Shown: positions 1-11,554 of the stretch, piece by piece
Numbering within the stretch: the stretch's first letter is position 1
Layout of the letters: each line of letters opens with the position of its first letter
DNA from: Mytilus edulis
Lineage: Eukaryota; Mollusca; Bivalvia; Mytilida; Mytilidae
NCBI RefSeq assembly: GCF_963676685.1
Contig: NC_092354.1
Location: 15,506,746-15,570,745, forward strand
DNA: 64,000 bases
Direction: 5' to 3'
Notes under the pieces: generated by a model
The model's input: only the letters and a program-made list of their open reading frames with translations
The model's database searches: none
Told to the model about the DNA's origin: nothing
Translations under genes and position numbers: made by a program

Positions 1-204
1 CTTTATAATACTCCCGTCACTTAGCGAACTTCCGTTTTGGGTCAGGTATCGCAAAAACAAACATCAGAATTTACCCGATTGAAGACAAATTAAAGAAAGT
101 GAACATTTTAAGATTTTGATACATCGTGACCCATTTCTGTGAAACACAACGAAGTCATGAAATGAGTTTTCAAGTGTTTACGATGGAATAAAGATGTTTG
201 TGTA

Positions 205-289
205 CATATGTATTATTGATTTATGTTTTGTCATTATAATATTAACTGTTAATATTATAATGACAAAACATAAATCAATAATACATATG
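205..289. repeat. Perfect 42-bp inverted repeat with 1-nt loop
   Basis: Positions 205-246 are the exact reverse complement of 248-289, with only base 247 between them. The arms are AT-rich (start CATATGTATTATTG) and symmetry breaks at 204/290. No flanking target duplication was found. It could be a foldback MITE, a templated palindrome, or an assembly artefact. Confidence 0.95.
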
Positions 290-859
290 CAAGAGCCATC
301 ATTTTAAAATGATATTTATAGACAATATTGTATAAACATACACTTAATCGTTATTTATTCCAATCCGGAAACTAAACAACTTTTCAATGACGTCACAATC
401 CAGACGAAGCTATCTAGACCCTGTTTCCACAATGTATTATTCATAAGACTATATGAATATAAATAAAATAGGTTTAAATTTTTTTTTGTTTTATATGATA
501 TTCAAAAATTCCGATGCAACTTTAAAAATTAGAAATTGAAACTGGAAACTTCAATAGAGTTAATTATGTGACTTTTGTTTTTAAATTGGTTGTTCGCAAA
601 GATTATTTACCACCAGTCCTATTAAATATATAAGATAAATTCTTTTGTTTATATCAGTTGAGATGATTATCATACATGTAACTATGCATTACTCTAATTC
701 TATTATTATTGCGTATGGGTAAAATGAATTGTAGAAGTTAACTTGTCTAGGTAACTGTTTTGTGAAGAATTATATGTAATATTAATTAACTTTGATCTTG
801 ATTAAATAAAAATAAACTGCTTCTTTAAGTGTTCCTTTTTTTCTCTTTAAATATAATAA

Positions 860-1110
860 GAAGATGTGGTATGACTTCCAATGAGACAAGTATCAACGAG
901 GCACCAAATGATGTAGATGTAAGCAAGTAATTGTAAGGTCGTCAGCAATAAGCAAATCCAGTTCTTCCTCGTCTTTCAATTCGAAAAATGAAATAGAGAG
1001 GTAGTATGATTGCCAATGACACAACTGTCCAACATAGTCCAAATCCGAAGCAGGTTTAAGCAACTTAAGGTCATCATTAGGCCTTCAACAATTATCAAAA
1101 TCCAGTGTAA
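860..1110 (+). repeat. Two partial family-A interspersed repeats
   Basis: Two truncated, diverged copies begin AAGATGTGGTATGA (861) and AGGTAGTATGATTGCCAATG (about 1001). They carry the family words 'ccaatgagacaa', 'gcaataagcaaatcca' and 'ggccttcaacaat'. Family A is the most frequent repeat of the window, with about 20 copies on both strands. Confidence 0.7.
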
Positions 1111-1424
1111 TAACAACTTGCAAGTTATTTTGAAGTTGACAGACATTTAGTTTTGATCATCTAGGTCGCCGTCAATACTTTTTTTCTTAGTTTTGTGTGC
1201 CAAAGTGGTAATTGGACTATATTCAGTTTATAACTGCACTTTCCATCAAATGATGGATTAAATCAATATGACAAGTAACTGATAATAGAAATAACTTCAT
1301 AATAAAGACAATTCTTTAAATTGGTAAACCTTCATCAGAAAAGGGGGAAAACTTAATTTGAAGAGAAAAAAGTTATCCAAACATTTATTAAAGATGTTCC
1401 AACTAAATCGAAGATAACATTGTA

Positions 1425-1600
1425 AATGGAAGTCTGGAATATGTCTAAGAGACAACAACCCGACAAAAGAGCAGAAAACAGCTGAAAGCCATCAATTGGT
1501 TTTCAGCACATCGAGAAAATCTCACAACCACAGGCGGGCTTCAGCTGGCATATAAATAAAATGTGTACTGGTTCAATCTTTACAAAGCATAAAAATGTCG
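1425..1600 (+). repeat. Family-B interspersed repeat, diverged
   Basis: Carries the family-B core: 'gagacaacaacccgac', 'cagctgaaagcc', 'cgagaaaatctcacaacc', 'ttcagctggc'. Family B is best seen complete at 36853-37245. This copy is truncated and more diverged than those at 36.9, 46.9 and 62 kb. Confidence 0.65.
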
Positions 1601-2760
1601 GTATTCACCTCAGAAGGTAACCAAACCTGTAAACAGACTTATTCGGATATGATATAGTTACGATATTGTTGTCAAGTCTTTAAGGATTGCATATTTTGGT
1701 ATTATTATTAGTGATTCACTCATAGGGTCATTGCATCGGAAATCAACTCTTTAATTATAAAAGCAGTTGTTGGCATGCTACGGGTTACGTTCTTCTCATA
1801 TATTATATGATGATATGGTGCAGTTACTAAACCCCTAACGGGAGAGATTGTTCTTCATTTTCATATACTCTCAATTCTGTACTACGAGTACTTAATGTGG
1901 TTTTTTTTAGGGTTGTTGTTAGAGAGGATGGATTGACATATACCCTGCCACGTTCTGTCTGTGTTATGATTCGTGATTTTCTTTCCACAATCTGATGAGT
2001 TCAGCCTTTTACATCTGATTTTTATAGTTTGTTCTTATGTCGTGCTGTACCACCTATTCAAGGTTAGGAGATGGTAAAGCGCTCAAAAGCACACATTCTG
2101 TATGTGCTTGTCCCAAGTCATGAAGTCATGAACCTGTATTTAAGGATGTACTTAGGGGACGACCATTTGATATTCTGGTGGGAGGGGGGGGGGGGGGGGG
2201 GGGGCAGGAGGATTTTGAAAATAGATAACTCACCCTTGATAATCACAAAAATAAATGGTTTGTTCTGAGGTAGTTTGAAAATAAATTACCTGACTTGTAT
2301 AGAATGTATAGAAAATAAATAACTCAGCAGGTCTAATCGAAAGTATGAGATGGCACCAGATTCTTCATAAATTCATCTTTTTTCCCCAAAAAAAATCGGG
2401 GAAACACTTCCAAAATTTTTTAATAACAAAAGTATAAATATTATTTAAATATACTTGTCTGAAAATTGGTTTCATTTAACTTGAGGTACATGTATATTGT
2501 CTCAGGAAACCTTACCTCACTTTTATTTTAACTTGGCCGTAACTGCATGTAGGAAATTTTAAAACTAAACGCTTGTCTCCATATCAAATTGTGTTCACGG
2601 CCTTGCAAGAAGAAAGTTCTGTTTTCCCTCAGACTTATAGCCCTGATTTTTCGGGATCAATGTTTCTTATTTATTTGTCTTTTGTTCATTGATTGCCCTT
2701 CTGTATTCTGTTAGTGTTGCATTCTTTTTGTAATCTAGTAATTTGTTATAAATAATAAAA
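1600..2760. other. Non-genic stretch with a 21-bp poly-G run
   Basis: I see no gene. A pure G run (2184-2204) sits in sequence starting 'aaggatgtacttagg', a word that recurs as its reverse complement near 4710, so this looks like a partial interspersed repeat. The short open frame over the G run is a low-complexity artefact. Confidence 0.5.
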
Positions 2761-2769
2761 TTAACGGTA

Positions 2770-2890
2770 CCAATTTTCTTGCACCAGATGCGCATTTCGA
2801 CAATACATGTCTCTTCAGTGATGCTCGTGGCCAAAATATTTGAAATCCAAAGCTTATATAAAAGATGAAGAGCTATAATCCAAAAGGTAT
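2770..2890 (-). repeat. Family-D-like repeat fragment
   Basis: Read on the minus strand it resembles the family-D word order (tttggat..., agcatcactgaagagacatg, cgaaatgcgcatctgg), close to the 'gacgaaacgcgcgtctggcg' core seen at 36.4, 46.0, 53.0, 54.0 and 56.5 kb. Confidence 0.5.
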
Positions 2891-3669
2891 AAAGTTGATC
2901 ATGAGTTTAAAAAAAAAACAGCAGCCACAGACTTAACTATGTAAATTCCATTTTTGCTTTATCATGCACATTGGTCTTTTGATGTTGTCTCTAGAAACTT
3001 CAGTCTTACACTTAATTTATACATTTTGCTTTGAAACCAAAATTTTGTCAAAAAATTATTAGAACAAAACTTCATTTTCAGATTATGAAAGGGTCTTCGG
3101 AACACCCATAAAGCATGATTTTGCATCATTTGTCCTATAGCTTCTTGGGCCTTTAGTGGTTCCAAAACCCTTCAAATTTTTTTTTGCCTCCCTCCGTTCG
3201 GCGTAGTATGTTTGCCAATACATTTAAAAGCGCCTAGTTATAACAAAACTTTAATACTATGTAAGCAATACATGTATATGTAGTTGGGAATTTAAAAGAA
3301 TCATTTCTGCAGAGGGGGGAGGGGGGTTAATCTAATTAAATGGTACATAATGACTTAACTATTCTATATGTATTATTTATTATATATTTAGTAGTAAATA
3401 CAGTAGTTTTGCATATTTGATAAATAGCCTGCTGTTTAATCCATATCGCGCAACTTTGATGCGCACCCTTTATCGCATACCCTTTATCACACCCCTACTT
3501 TTACATAAAGTCAGTTTTATTATTTTTTTTTGCTTAAGAAAATTTTTCCTCAAAATAGGTCAATTTTTTGAATGACGTCATTGTTTGGTATGTGACGTCA
3601 CGAACGTCAAGTTTTCATATTTTTTGGCACACTAAATGCAACTATAAAAAATACAAAACACACAAATAA

Positions 3670-3935
3670 GGGAGCTACCATTTGATTTTTATGGGGGGGG
3701 GGGCTAGGATGAAATTTGAAAAAAATAGGCAGGACAGGAGTTTTGAGTTAAAAAAAAAAAGGCAGGATGAGACACTTGCAAAAAAATAAAGTCAGGATAA
3801 ACTAAAAAAAAAAAGGCAGGACCGAACAGAGTGAAAAATAAAAAGGCAGGACAGAGATTCAGTACAGCTAAAAAAAAATGCAGGACAAAATTTTTCATCC
3901 TAGCCCCCCCCATAAAAAATCAAATGGTAGCTCCC
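3670..3935. mobile_element. MITE, PIF/Harbinger-like, 266 bp, TSD TAA
   Basis: Terminal inverted repeats of about 45 bp start GGGAGCTACCATTTGATTTT and end with its complement AAAATCAAATGGTAGCTCCC, each followed inward by a G or C run and CTAGGATGAAA. TAA lies immediately outside both ends (667-669 and 936-938 of this 3-kb block). A 3-bp TWA duplication with GG-starting ends is the PIF/Harbinger signature. The interior is six degenerate units of about 35 bp around 'aaaaaggcaggac'. There is no coding capacity. The open frame on the minus strand is that repeat translated. Confidence 0.8.
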
Positions 3936-4103
3936 TAAATACAATAATAAACAAAATATTTTTAAAACAACAGCACGCATTGAGAAGTTATTTTTAGGCC
4001 TTTGAAACAAGACAAAAGTAGAACTGAAGGTAACCCAGTGCTATGGATCAGAAAACAGTTCATATAATATAATACTCTTCTGTTGAAATATATGATAAAG
4101 CGT

Positions 4104-4238
4104 ATAATACATGGCAAAATCCGTATCACATGCCGGGTCACCCTCGACCAATATCATCCCTCGGGCCTAAAGGCCCTTGGGCTGATATTGATGTCTCGGG
4201 ATGATACGACATATGATACGGATTTTGCCATGTATTAT
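4104..4238. mobile_element. Palindromic MITE-like hairpin
   Basis: Perfect 25-bp inverted repeats occupy 4104-4128 and 4214-4238 (arm start ATAATACATGGCAAAATC). A second nested inverted repeat lies in the loop (CCAATATCA... / ...TGATATTG, with 'cgggcct-aaaggccc' at the centre). The whole 135 bp could fold into one long hairpin. An 86-codon open frame crosses it but is just the palindrome read through. Confidence 0.75.
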
Positions 4239-4299
4239 TCTCTATTTATAATAAACAAATCATTTAAAAATTGTAAGTTTTCGAATATCAAAAATATAT

Positions 4300-4726
4300 T
4301 TGTGAAAATGAATAACAAATGGTCGTCCCCTGAGGTGAGGTAAGGTGAAAATTAATAAATCAAGAATTTAAAATTGATACTACTAGCCGGTAGAGCATGC
4401 GTTAAAGATAAAAATAAGTTAAAAATATCCATAGGTCATGGACCTCCTTTTCGAGATATTTGAGATTTAAAATATGGCGGGAAAAGGCTGACTCGGACTT
4501 TTTTCTATATTTGCATTGGTATTATTTGGGTCTCAAAACAAAAGAAAGAAAATCAAGAATCTTCTAAAATTTTGGTAAATGACCTTTCATGAGCTATATA
4601 GTCTTGTATGAAAAAATAAATGGGTGTTATGGGGCAAACTATTTTACCTTGTATTGTATGGAAAAACACCAAGGAGTCCGAACATTTGCCACGAATTCCA
4701 AAACCTCACCTAAGTACATCCTTAAG
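4300..4726. repeat. Interspersed repeat block ending in AAGTACATCCTTAAG
   Basis: Begins 'tggtcgtcccctgaggtgagg' and ends 'cctcacctaagtacatcctt'. The outer words are inverted relative to each other and recur near 2140-2170. No coding potential is visible. Confidence 0.45.
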
Positions 4727-5196
4727 TGGTTGTTATGGAACGCCGGAACTGTCTTATAGTGTAAATAGTTAACGTGCTTTGTCGCTTAGCCTTTACGTCC
4801 TGTCATATCTTCTTTATGTTATGTGCATGTCCCTTTATATCCTGGCACTGAATCTCAAATGAATTATTTGTTTAGTCAAACAATTGTATGATATGTCATT
4901 GCTAAACTTTGTTTTGTGCAATAGGCATTACTTATTGCTGTAAATATGTGTGCATCGGGTTGTTGATTTAGTATTGGAAATGTGATATTTTTAAATATAG
5001 ACTGATGTAAAAATCCTATATGAATATTTAGCTTTTAGGGGAAATAATGTTGTTTTACTTGATGAGTGTGTGTTATACACCCATGCTGTTAAAATTTTGT
5101 TCACTTTACTTGTTGAAAATTGAGACATTTACAAATATACAGACACGACTCTAGTTTCCAAGAAATGCAACCGAAAGGAACAATACACAATATAAA

Positions 5197-5515
5197 AATG
5201 AAGATGTGGTATGAATGCCAATATGACAACTCCTCCAAAGAGACCACATGATGTAGAAATTAAAAACGATAGGTCACTGTATGGCCTTCACTATTGAGCA
5301 AAGCCCATTCCACACAGTCAGCGATTAAAATGCCCCAAAATGACAAATGTAAAACAATTCAAACAAAAATACTAGCGGCCTAATTTATGTACCAAAAAAA
5401 AAGAACCAAATACAAATAAGTAGCACAACAACAAACGGCGACCACTTAATCACAGGCTTCTGACTTGGGACCGGTAGGAACAGAATTTGGCGGGGTTAAA
5501 CAATTTGATGGAGCT
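5197..5515 (+). repeat. Family-A repeat in the left foldback arm
   Basis: Near full length: 'gaagatgtggtatgaatgcc' through 'acttgggaccgg' and 'ggcggggttaaac'. The inverted partner is 8343-8645. Confidence 0.8.
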
Positions 5516-5739
5516 GTGGTGTAACAGTACACCATAAGAACAAACTATTAAAACTTGTTGAAAAAGGCTTAACTCATGATTTTGATACTCATAGAAAAAC
5601 ATCTAAGAAAAACATAGAGTTGACGTGGCTCGGTACTTGAAAGTCCCAATGTAAAAAAAAGCATACATCTTCCTATATCTAATAAAATTGAGAATGGAAA
5701 TGGGGAATGATTTGAGAGTGCTCGCAGTTATTAACAGTC

Positions 5740-8250
5740 GTGTATATTATTATGCAAAACTTTCCTAAGACGTACTATTTCCTCCGTCCCTAAGGCGTGT
5801 TCAGACGGGTTGGTGTCCTGATGGGGTGGGGTGGTGATCAGGTGGACCGCCCCTCTGATCTGAAACTTTAAAAAAAAAAAAACTAACAGGGATTAGGTAC
5901 GATACGCTACCACCCTTTTTGTCTCTCTCGTTATTTGCAAAAAATGCTCGTTTCAATTTTGCATTATCTGATAAATAGACAGTTTCATTCATGGATAAGG
6001 TTTCAATTGATTTTGATTTTTTTCGCCCAAAGACTGAGTAATTTAACTGAAAAAATAAGTGATTCCTGTCTTTCGAATATACGTAACGGGTTATAATTCA
6101 TACATGCAGTTATTTATTGAATACTTCTAAGATGGTTTACATATCTGCAAATGCTTAAATTTAACTTAAATTGTCATTTCATAGTTTTTGGTAGTCTGGT
6201 ATTTAAAGTGTGTGAATATTTAGTCGATTTCACATTGATATGTTTATACATGTACGGGTTTACATATAAAAGTAATTTAGAGTTTCTCAGAAAGTGATCA
6301 ATGCTACGTGTCCATAGCACCATGCCGCGATAGAACTACAATGTGTCATGAATTATTCAACTTAATGTGACACAACTTAATTCGGGGTAAAGTAAACTAC
6401 TTATGCAAAGACTATCACTGTAGATAATACATATTGTGCGCTTTTTTATTTTAATGTTCTGCATGTGCACCCTTAAATTGGGTGGACTGGGGTGTCTAAA
6501 TTCTTTAATTTGGACGATCTTATCGTAAATAACTTGTATAAGTTTCGAGTTGATGTGACAATACTTCATGGGTAAATCAACTAGATAACAAATTTTGACC
6601 TGATAAAAATTAAGCAGGCTAACTAATGGGAGCACAGATTGAGAATTACTAGAATAGAATTTATTGATGTATTAGCTTGGCTTCTGACTTTCAAACTTCA
6701 CATAAACATATATTTAATTCTCTAAGAAATATTTTATTATAAAATTGTAATATAAATCGTCACCTTATTCAGTAAAAAGGACCACCTTTCATGTTATTTG
6801 GCACATTGGGTAAGTTGATGCAATCTATACAGCGGGATTGTTTTAATTAATCTACGCATTGATATTTTTTAACTGGGACCGAAAGGAGAGGGGGCGGCGA
6901 TTTTGAGTTCTTTTACTTTTTTTTATGTGTGATTTAAGTCAAAGGATAAATGTATAAAACAATAGATATCATTAAAAAAAATTAATATCATATTATCTTT
7001 AGGCAATCCTGAAAATGATAGATCGAATTTATTTCTATTACAAAAAATAGGAATATTATCGTTTTATGGATTATCAAGTGCCCTATTTATCATATAGCCA
7101 CTTCTTTTGTTAACTAAAAGAAAGAATCAAAAACAAAAAAAGTGATAAGAATTAAAATAGTCATAGAAAAGATAGTATTAAAACTTTCTTTTTTCATAAC
7201 TGAAACATTCATCCATATTGTAAAAATTCTGCAAGTAAAAGCTGATCAGCTAATATTCGCATATTAAAGAATTTTAAGAAGTGAATTATACATGTGCATT
7301 TCTTTTTAGAAAATTGAAAGTTGACTTTTGATTTGTAGAGATTAATATATAGTCTTATAATTGTCTTTTTATTTTTAAATGGGTTTACAATATTTACATG
7401 TCCTTTTAGACAGTTGCAAAATTTTATCTAAATATATCCTAACAGCATTTCTATTTTAGACATGTTATGTATTTGAAACATTTATCATATTATTTAATAA
7501 ATAAAATTTTTTTAACTCTAAAATTATCTAAAAAGAAGTATTTCAAATAATTTCCTTTAAAATTCATTGACAGGGGAGGTAGTCTCCGTTCAAACTTTGT
7601 TTCCACGTGAAATCGATCTAAATTTCCAGTTACATTTACGATCATTTACCGTATTTTCACGGATAAAAACGGTTTTATATTTGATAGAGTCTACATGCAA
7701 TTAATTTTGTTAAATGTAAAGTTTGCTGGTTGTTTGGTTGTTAACACTGACAGTGCCAGTGACACTCAAACCAAAAACGCTTTCAAGTTATCTCCGGCAT
7801 TTATGTTAACTGCTTTAAAATAAAATACTCATGCAGACTCAGAAATGCAACTTCGTTCCGGTCCTTGGTGCACATCGACTTATCCGTAAAACAAGGATTT
7901 TTTGGTGTAGAATTATTGAATTTTGAACATGAGCGGACGCGAGTACCACGAATATATTGAAAACAGTAACTTATTTGCTTACAACAAACAACTCATTGAA
8001 ATATCTTCGTGGTGATCGCATGAAATGAACGACAATAAAATATTACAAAAAAAATCAAGATTCATTAGCTGCTACATAAATCGTGGGGGACGTCATTGCA
8101 TTGGTAGTATTAAACTGGTTCAAGTTTCTAGCTATAATAGCCTACTGAGAGAGGGTAATAACAAATCATTCTGACACCCGTTATATTTCTATATGTATAG
8201 TTCGAGGTTGCAGTCGGGATCAACAATGGGAACTTTGAGCAAACGGTTTT
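5740..8250. other. Interior of the foldback element, no gene seen
   Basis: AT-rich sequence with several oligo-A/T runs. The two open frames here (63 and 92 codons, minus strand) show no recognisable domain and have low-complexity composition. Nothing else is supported. Confidence 0.5.
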
Positions 8251-8342
8251 TAATAACTGCGAGCACTCTCAAATCTGTACTTAGTATGCTTTTTTCGTTG
8301 GTACTTACAAATACGGGGGGAGGGTCGGCTCCCATTAAAATG

Positions 8343-8645
8343 TTTAACCCCGCCACATTCTGAATTACCTGTCCCAAGTCAGGACCCTGTAATTGTGTGG
8401 TTGTCGTTTGTTGTTGTGTTACTTATTTGTATTAAGTTCACTTTTTTGGTACATAAATTAGGCCTCTAATATTTTGTTTTGAATTGTTTTACATTTGTCA
8501 TTTCGGGGGCTTTTAATAGCTGACTGTGCGGAATGGGCTTTGCTCATTAGTGAAGGCTGTACGGTGACCTATCGTTTTTAATTTCTTCGTCATGTGGTCT
8601 CTTTGGAAGAGTTGTTACATTGACATTCATACCAAATCTTCTTTT
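8343..8645 (-). repeat. Family-A repeat in the right foldback arm
   Basis: Reverse-orientation copy: 'gtttaaccccgccacattct', 'tgtcccaagtcagga', 'catttcgggggcttttaat', 'aaggctgtacggtgacctat', ending near 'accaaatcttctttt'. Confidence 0.8.
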
Positions 8646-8862
8646 TTATATTGTATTGTTCCTTTCGGTTACAAATTTTGGAAACTAGAGTCGTGTCTGT
8701 ATATTTGTAAATGTTTAAATTTTCAACAACGCGATGAACACATATTTACAGCAAAGCAGTCCACAGTTTTTTAGAAAGCTCAAACTTGTAATTTTCTTAA
8801 TTTTCAAAGATTAAATTATTGATGCGTTTTGTTTTAATCTCTGTCAAAAAAGCATTTACCAG

Positions 8863-9218
8863 AACGTAATAGGTGTTTGCACATAACTTAATAGTTGTTG
8901 GCACATATCGCACTAGATGTTTGGACATAATATAATAGGAATTTGCACATCGCGTAATAGGTGTTTGCACATGATGTAAGAGGTATTTGCACATAACGTT
9001 AAAGGTGTTTGCACATAATGAAATAGGTGTTATACATAGGTAATAGGTGTTTGCACATAACGTTACAGGTGATTGCACATAATGTAAAAGGTGTTTGCAC
9101 ATGACGTAATAGGTATTTGCACATGACGTAGTAGGTGTTTGCACATAACGTAAATGTATTATGTGTTTGAACATAATGTATTATGTGTTTGAACATAATG
9201 TAAAAGGTACATGCACAT
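8863..9218. repeat. 22-bp satellite, about 16 copies
   Basis: Tandem degenerate units of the form 'aacgtaataggtgtttgcac' plus 'at', mostly exactly 22 bp, with one 21-bp and one 28-bp unit. The last three units drift to 'ttatgtgtttgaacat'. The overlapping minus-strand frames of 125 and 86 codons (repeating MCKHLL/YVQT-like words) are this satellite translated. 22 is not a multiple of 3, so all frames stay similar and open. Confidence 0.9.
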
Positions 9219-9807
9219 GATCTAATGTATGCTAACAGAGAGTATCTGTTTTTCGACAAAACGCATATGAACTATACCATGATGTAATATGTTTTTTTTT
9301 TTCACTGGAGATACATATGTATAAACACAACATAAAGCCATGAGACTATAATATCATGAGGTTTTCATAGAACAAAGATGTGTAAAAACAAAACGTTTGA
9401 AATATTCAGCATAACAATCACATTAGGGACAGGACGCATTTATTAACTGGCTTACGTAAAGGACGAAAAGACACAGCATAGAGAAAATATGTAAGAATGA
9501 AAAAGTGGTTGATCATACAGTTTGGATATATTCACAGAATACATAGTAGTTACAGCATAAAGTAATGCCTATTGCACACAACAAAGGTTTTCAATGACAT
9601 ATCAAACAATTGTTTGACTAAAAAAATTGATTTGACATAACACAGAGATGCAGTGTCAGAATATAAAGGCAACATAACATAAAGAAGAAATGACAGGACG
9701 TAAAGGCTAAGCGACAAAACACGTTAAAAGACAGTTCCGGCGTTCCATTGGTTGTCTATGGTTCATGTCAGTCATATTTGTTTTTCGTAAATTGATTTGT
9801 TATAAAC

Positions 9808-10005
9808 TATGCCGTTAGTTTTCTCAATTGAATTATTCTATGTTGTTTTTTTCATGTCGGGGCCTATTATAGCTAGCTATATTGTATTGGTGTTTCTCAA
9901 TGTCGAAGGCCGTACGGTTACCTACAATTGCGTACCTCCACTTAAATGAAGTCTGCATTTGAACGTTGGTGGTTAGTTGTCTCATTGGCATTGAATATTT
10001 AGAAG
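9808..10005 (-). repeat. Family-A repeat, partial
   Basis: Words 'gccgttagttttctcaattg', 'tcggggcctattatagct' and 'gaaggccgtacggttacct' in reverse orientation. It is broken near 9945 by unrelated sequence and ends in 'gttgtctcattggcattg'. Confidence 0.65.
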
Positions 10006-10800
10006 ACATTTTTATATTGTGGTGAATAACAAAAGCTAAAAAAATAAACAAAAACATAAATAGAAGGAATGAGTATTTTAGAATCGATGTGACCAAAAGG
10101 GACCTACGGAGAATATTCAAAATTATCTAAAGTTAACTTTAACAGAGGGAGTTGCAACCTTAAGATCTTATGAATTTGAAAACAAATGAATGTTTTAAAC
10201 CATGTAAGTAACAATGTAAGCAGGAAAATAAGAATTCGATGAATTGAATTACAATGAGAAAATAATTGCCTATGTTAAAAGAAGAAAAAGATATCAATGG
10301 TAAATATAAACAAGACACAATGAAAAAGTAAAATATAGATAAATAAAGAGCTGCGCCATGAACATATGATAAACACATATTTCAAAGAATAAAGTTCCAG
10401 ACTCCTCAATGTCATATCAGAAATTCTTAAAAAAAAAAAAGAAATAAAGGAAGATCATTTAATAGATATAAATCCGTCACCAAAGTTTCACGAAAAATTC
10501 AAGAAGCATTTTTGAGTAATTGTCCGAAAACTGGAAAATACCTCCTTTTGATGGAAAAAGTATCAACACTCCAAAATGCAAAATCTAAAATTATTAAATG
10601 TCGAATGTTTCATGAAAGTTGGTTAAAGCGTTTCTCGATTAATTTTCAGACAGATTGAAGACGGACGGAAGGACAACGGTATAACATAATACTTACAGTA
10701 AATGTGCGTATGAATATAGATTGAAAAGCAATTGAAATGAGAAGTTATATATATTACCATGACAAATGGTGAGAATGACGTTAAATTCTGATTAAAGTGA
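10005..10800. other. Non-genic AT-rich stretch
   Basis: Several short frames on the minus strand are AT-rich with no domain. I see nothing I can name. Confidence 0.4.
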
Positions 10801-10825
10801 AGAAAAATAAGAATGTATCTATAGT

Positions 10826-11010
10826 TCATAGATGCCCCACTCGCACTGTCATTTTCTGTGTTCAGAGGATCGTGAAATTTGGGTCAAAAACTACTTTGAC
10901 CAAAAACTTTAACCTGAAGCGGGACAAACGGAAAACGGACGGACATATAGACGAACGAAAGGACGCACAGACCAAAAAACATAATGCCCCAGGGTGGGGC
11001 ATACAAATAC
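10826..11010. repeat. Interspersed repeat with TGCCCCAC/GTGGGGCA ends
   Basis: Bounded by inverted TGCCCCAC (about 10831) and GTGGGGCA (about 10993). The interior has purine-rich serial words 'cgggacaaacggaaaacgga' and 'cggacatatagacgaacg'. Frames overlapping on both strands are not genes. Confidence 0.55.
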
Positions 11011-11041
11011 AAATAGTGATTTCGGAAATGTAAACATTTTC

Positions 11042-11205
11042 ATTTGGTTGTTTTACATTTGAAATTTTGGGGCCTATTAAAGCTGACATTTTAGTTTGGG
11101 ATTTGATAATTGTTGAAGGCTGTAATGTGACCTGTAGTTAACTACTGTGTCATTTGGTTTTTTGTGGAGAGTTGTCTCGTTTACAATCATACCACATCTT
11201 CTTAT
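11042..11205 (-). repeat. Family-A repeat, partial
   Basis: Reverse copy: 'ttttggggcctattaaagct', 'ttgttgaaggctgtaatgtg', 'gtggagagttgtctcgtt', 'accacatcttctta'. Confidence 0.7.
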
Positions 11206-11554
11206 TTTTATATTTGCATGAAAAAGAAATATAAAAGAATCAAATGTTAAGCGATGATTTTTTACTGTATTTTGTTCACGCAGATTCCTGTACTGTCTAT
11301 ATAGTTGTATTTCATTGACAAGGTATCAAGCCTTCGCTAATGTAAGTGCCGTATGGGAAACACTCATTTCTTGTCAATAAAGCATTATCTGTTAAATACT
11401 AGGTACAAGATTCAAAAGGGAAATTAAAAACTTAAAGTTCAAGAGAAATTAATAACGCTTTTTAAAATAACGAAAAACGACAAAAACACGTATACCAGTC
11501 TAGATCACACATTATAGGAAATGAAAACCTATTCAAAACCAGGATCTTCATATA

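Larger units (their letters stand above)
4735..9748. mobile_element. Foldback-like DNA element, about 5.0 kb, long inverted arms
   Basis: The ends are inverted: ATGGAACGCCGGAACTGTC at 4735 and its complement ending at 9748. Homology continues far inward. Left arm words 'gtcgcttagcctttacgtcctgtcat', 'agtcaaacaattgt', 'gcaataggcattactt', 'tgctgtaaatatgtgt' and 'acagacacgactctag' reappear in the same order, inverted, in the right arm (9748 to about 8340). Both arms carry a family-A repeat at the equivalent place. TGGTTGTT (4727-4734) and TGGTTGTC (9749-9756) flank the ends: an 8-bp target duplication with one mismatch, as for hAT-type elements. The right arm is longer because of a satellite-bearing insertion (about 8755-9540). 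The middle (about 5740-8250) has no credible ORF, so the element is non-autonomous. An alternative is two independent insertions of one smaller element in opposite orientations. Confidence 0.65.

Noticed and set aside
2071..2268. Glycine-rich frame (65 codons)
   Set aside because: The glycines come from a 21-bp G run. No domain, no splice context.
8797..9259. Two overlapping minus-strand frames of 125 and 86 codons with repeating MCKHLL/YVQT words
   Set aside because: They are the 22-bp satellite read in different frames. Because the period is not a multiple of 3, all frames look alike and stay open.
10797..11089. Overlapping frames on both strands (78 and 75 codons)
   Set aside because: Both cross an interspersed repeat with TGCCCCAC/GTGGGGCA ends and a family-A copy.
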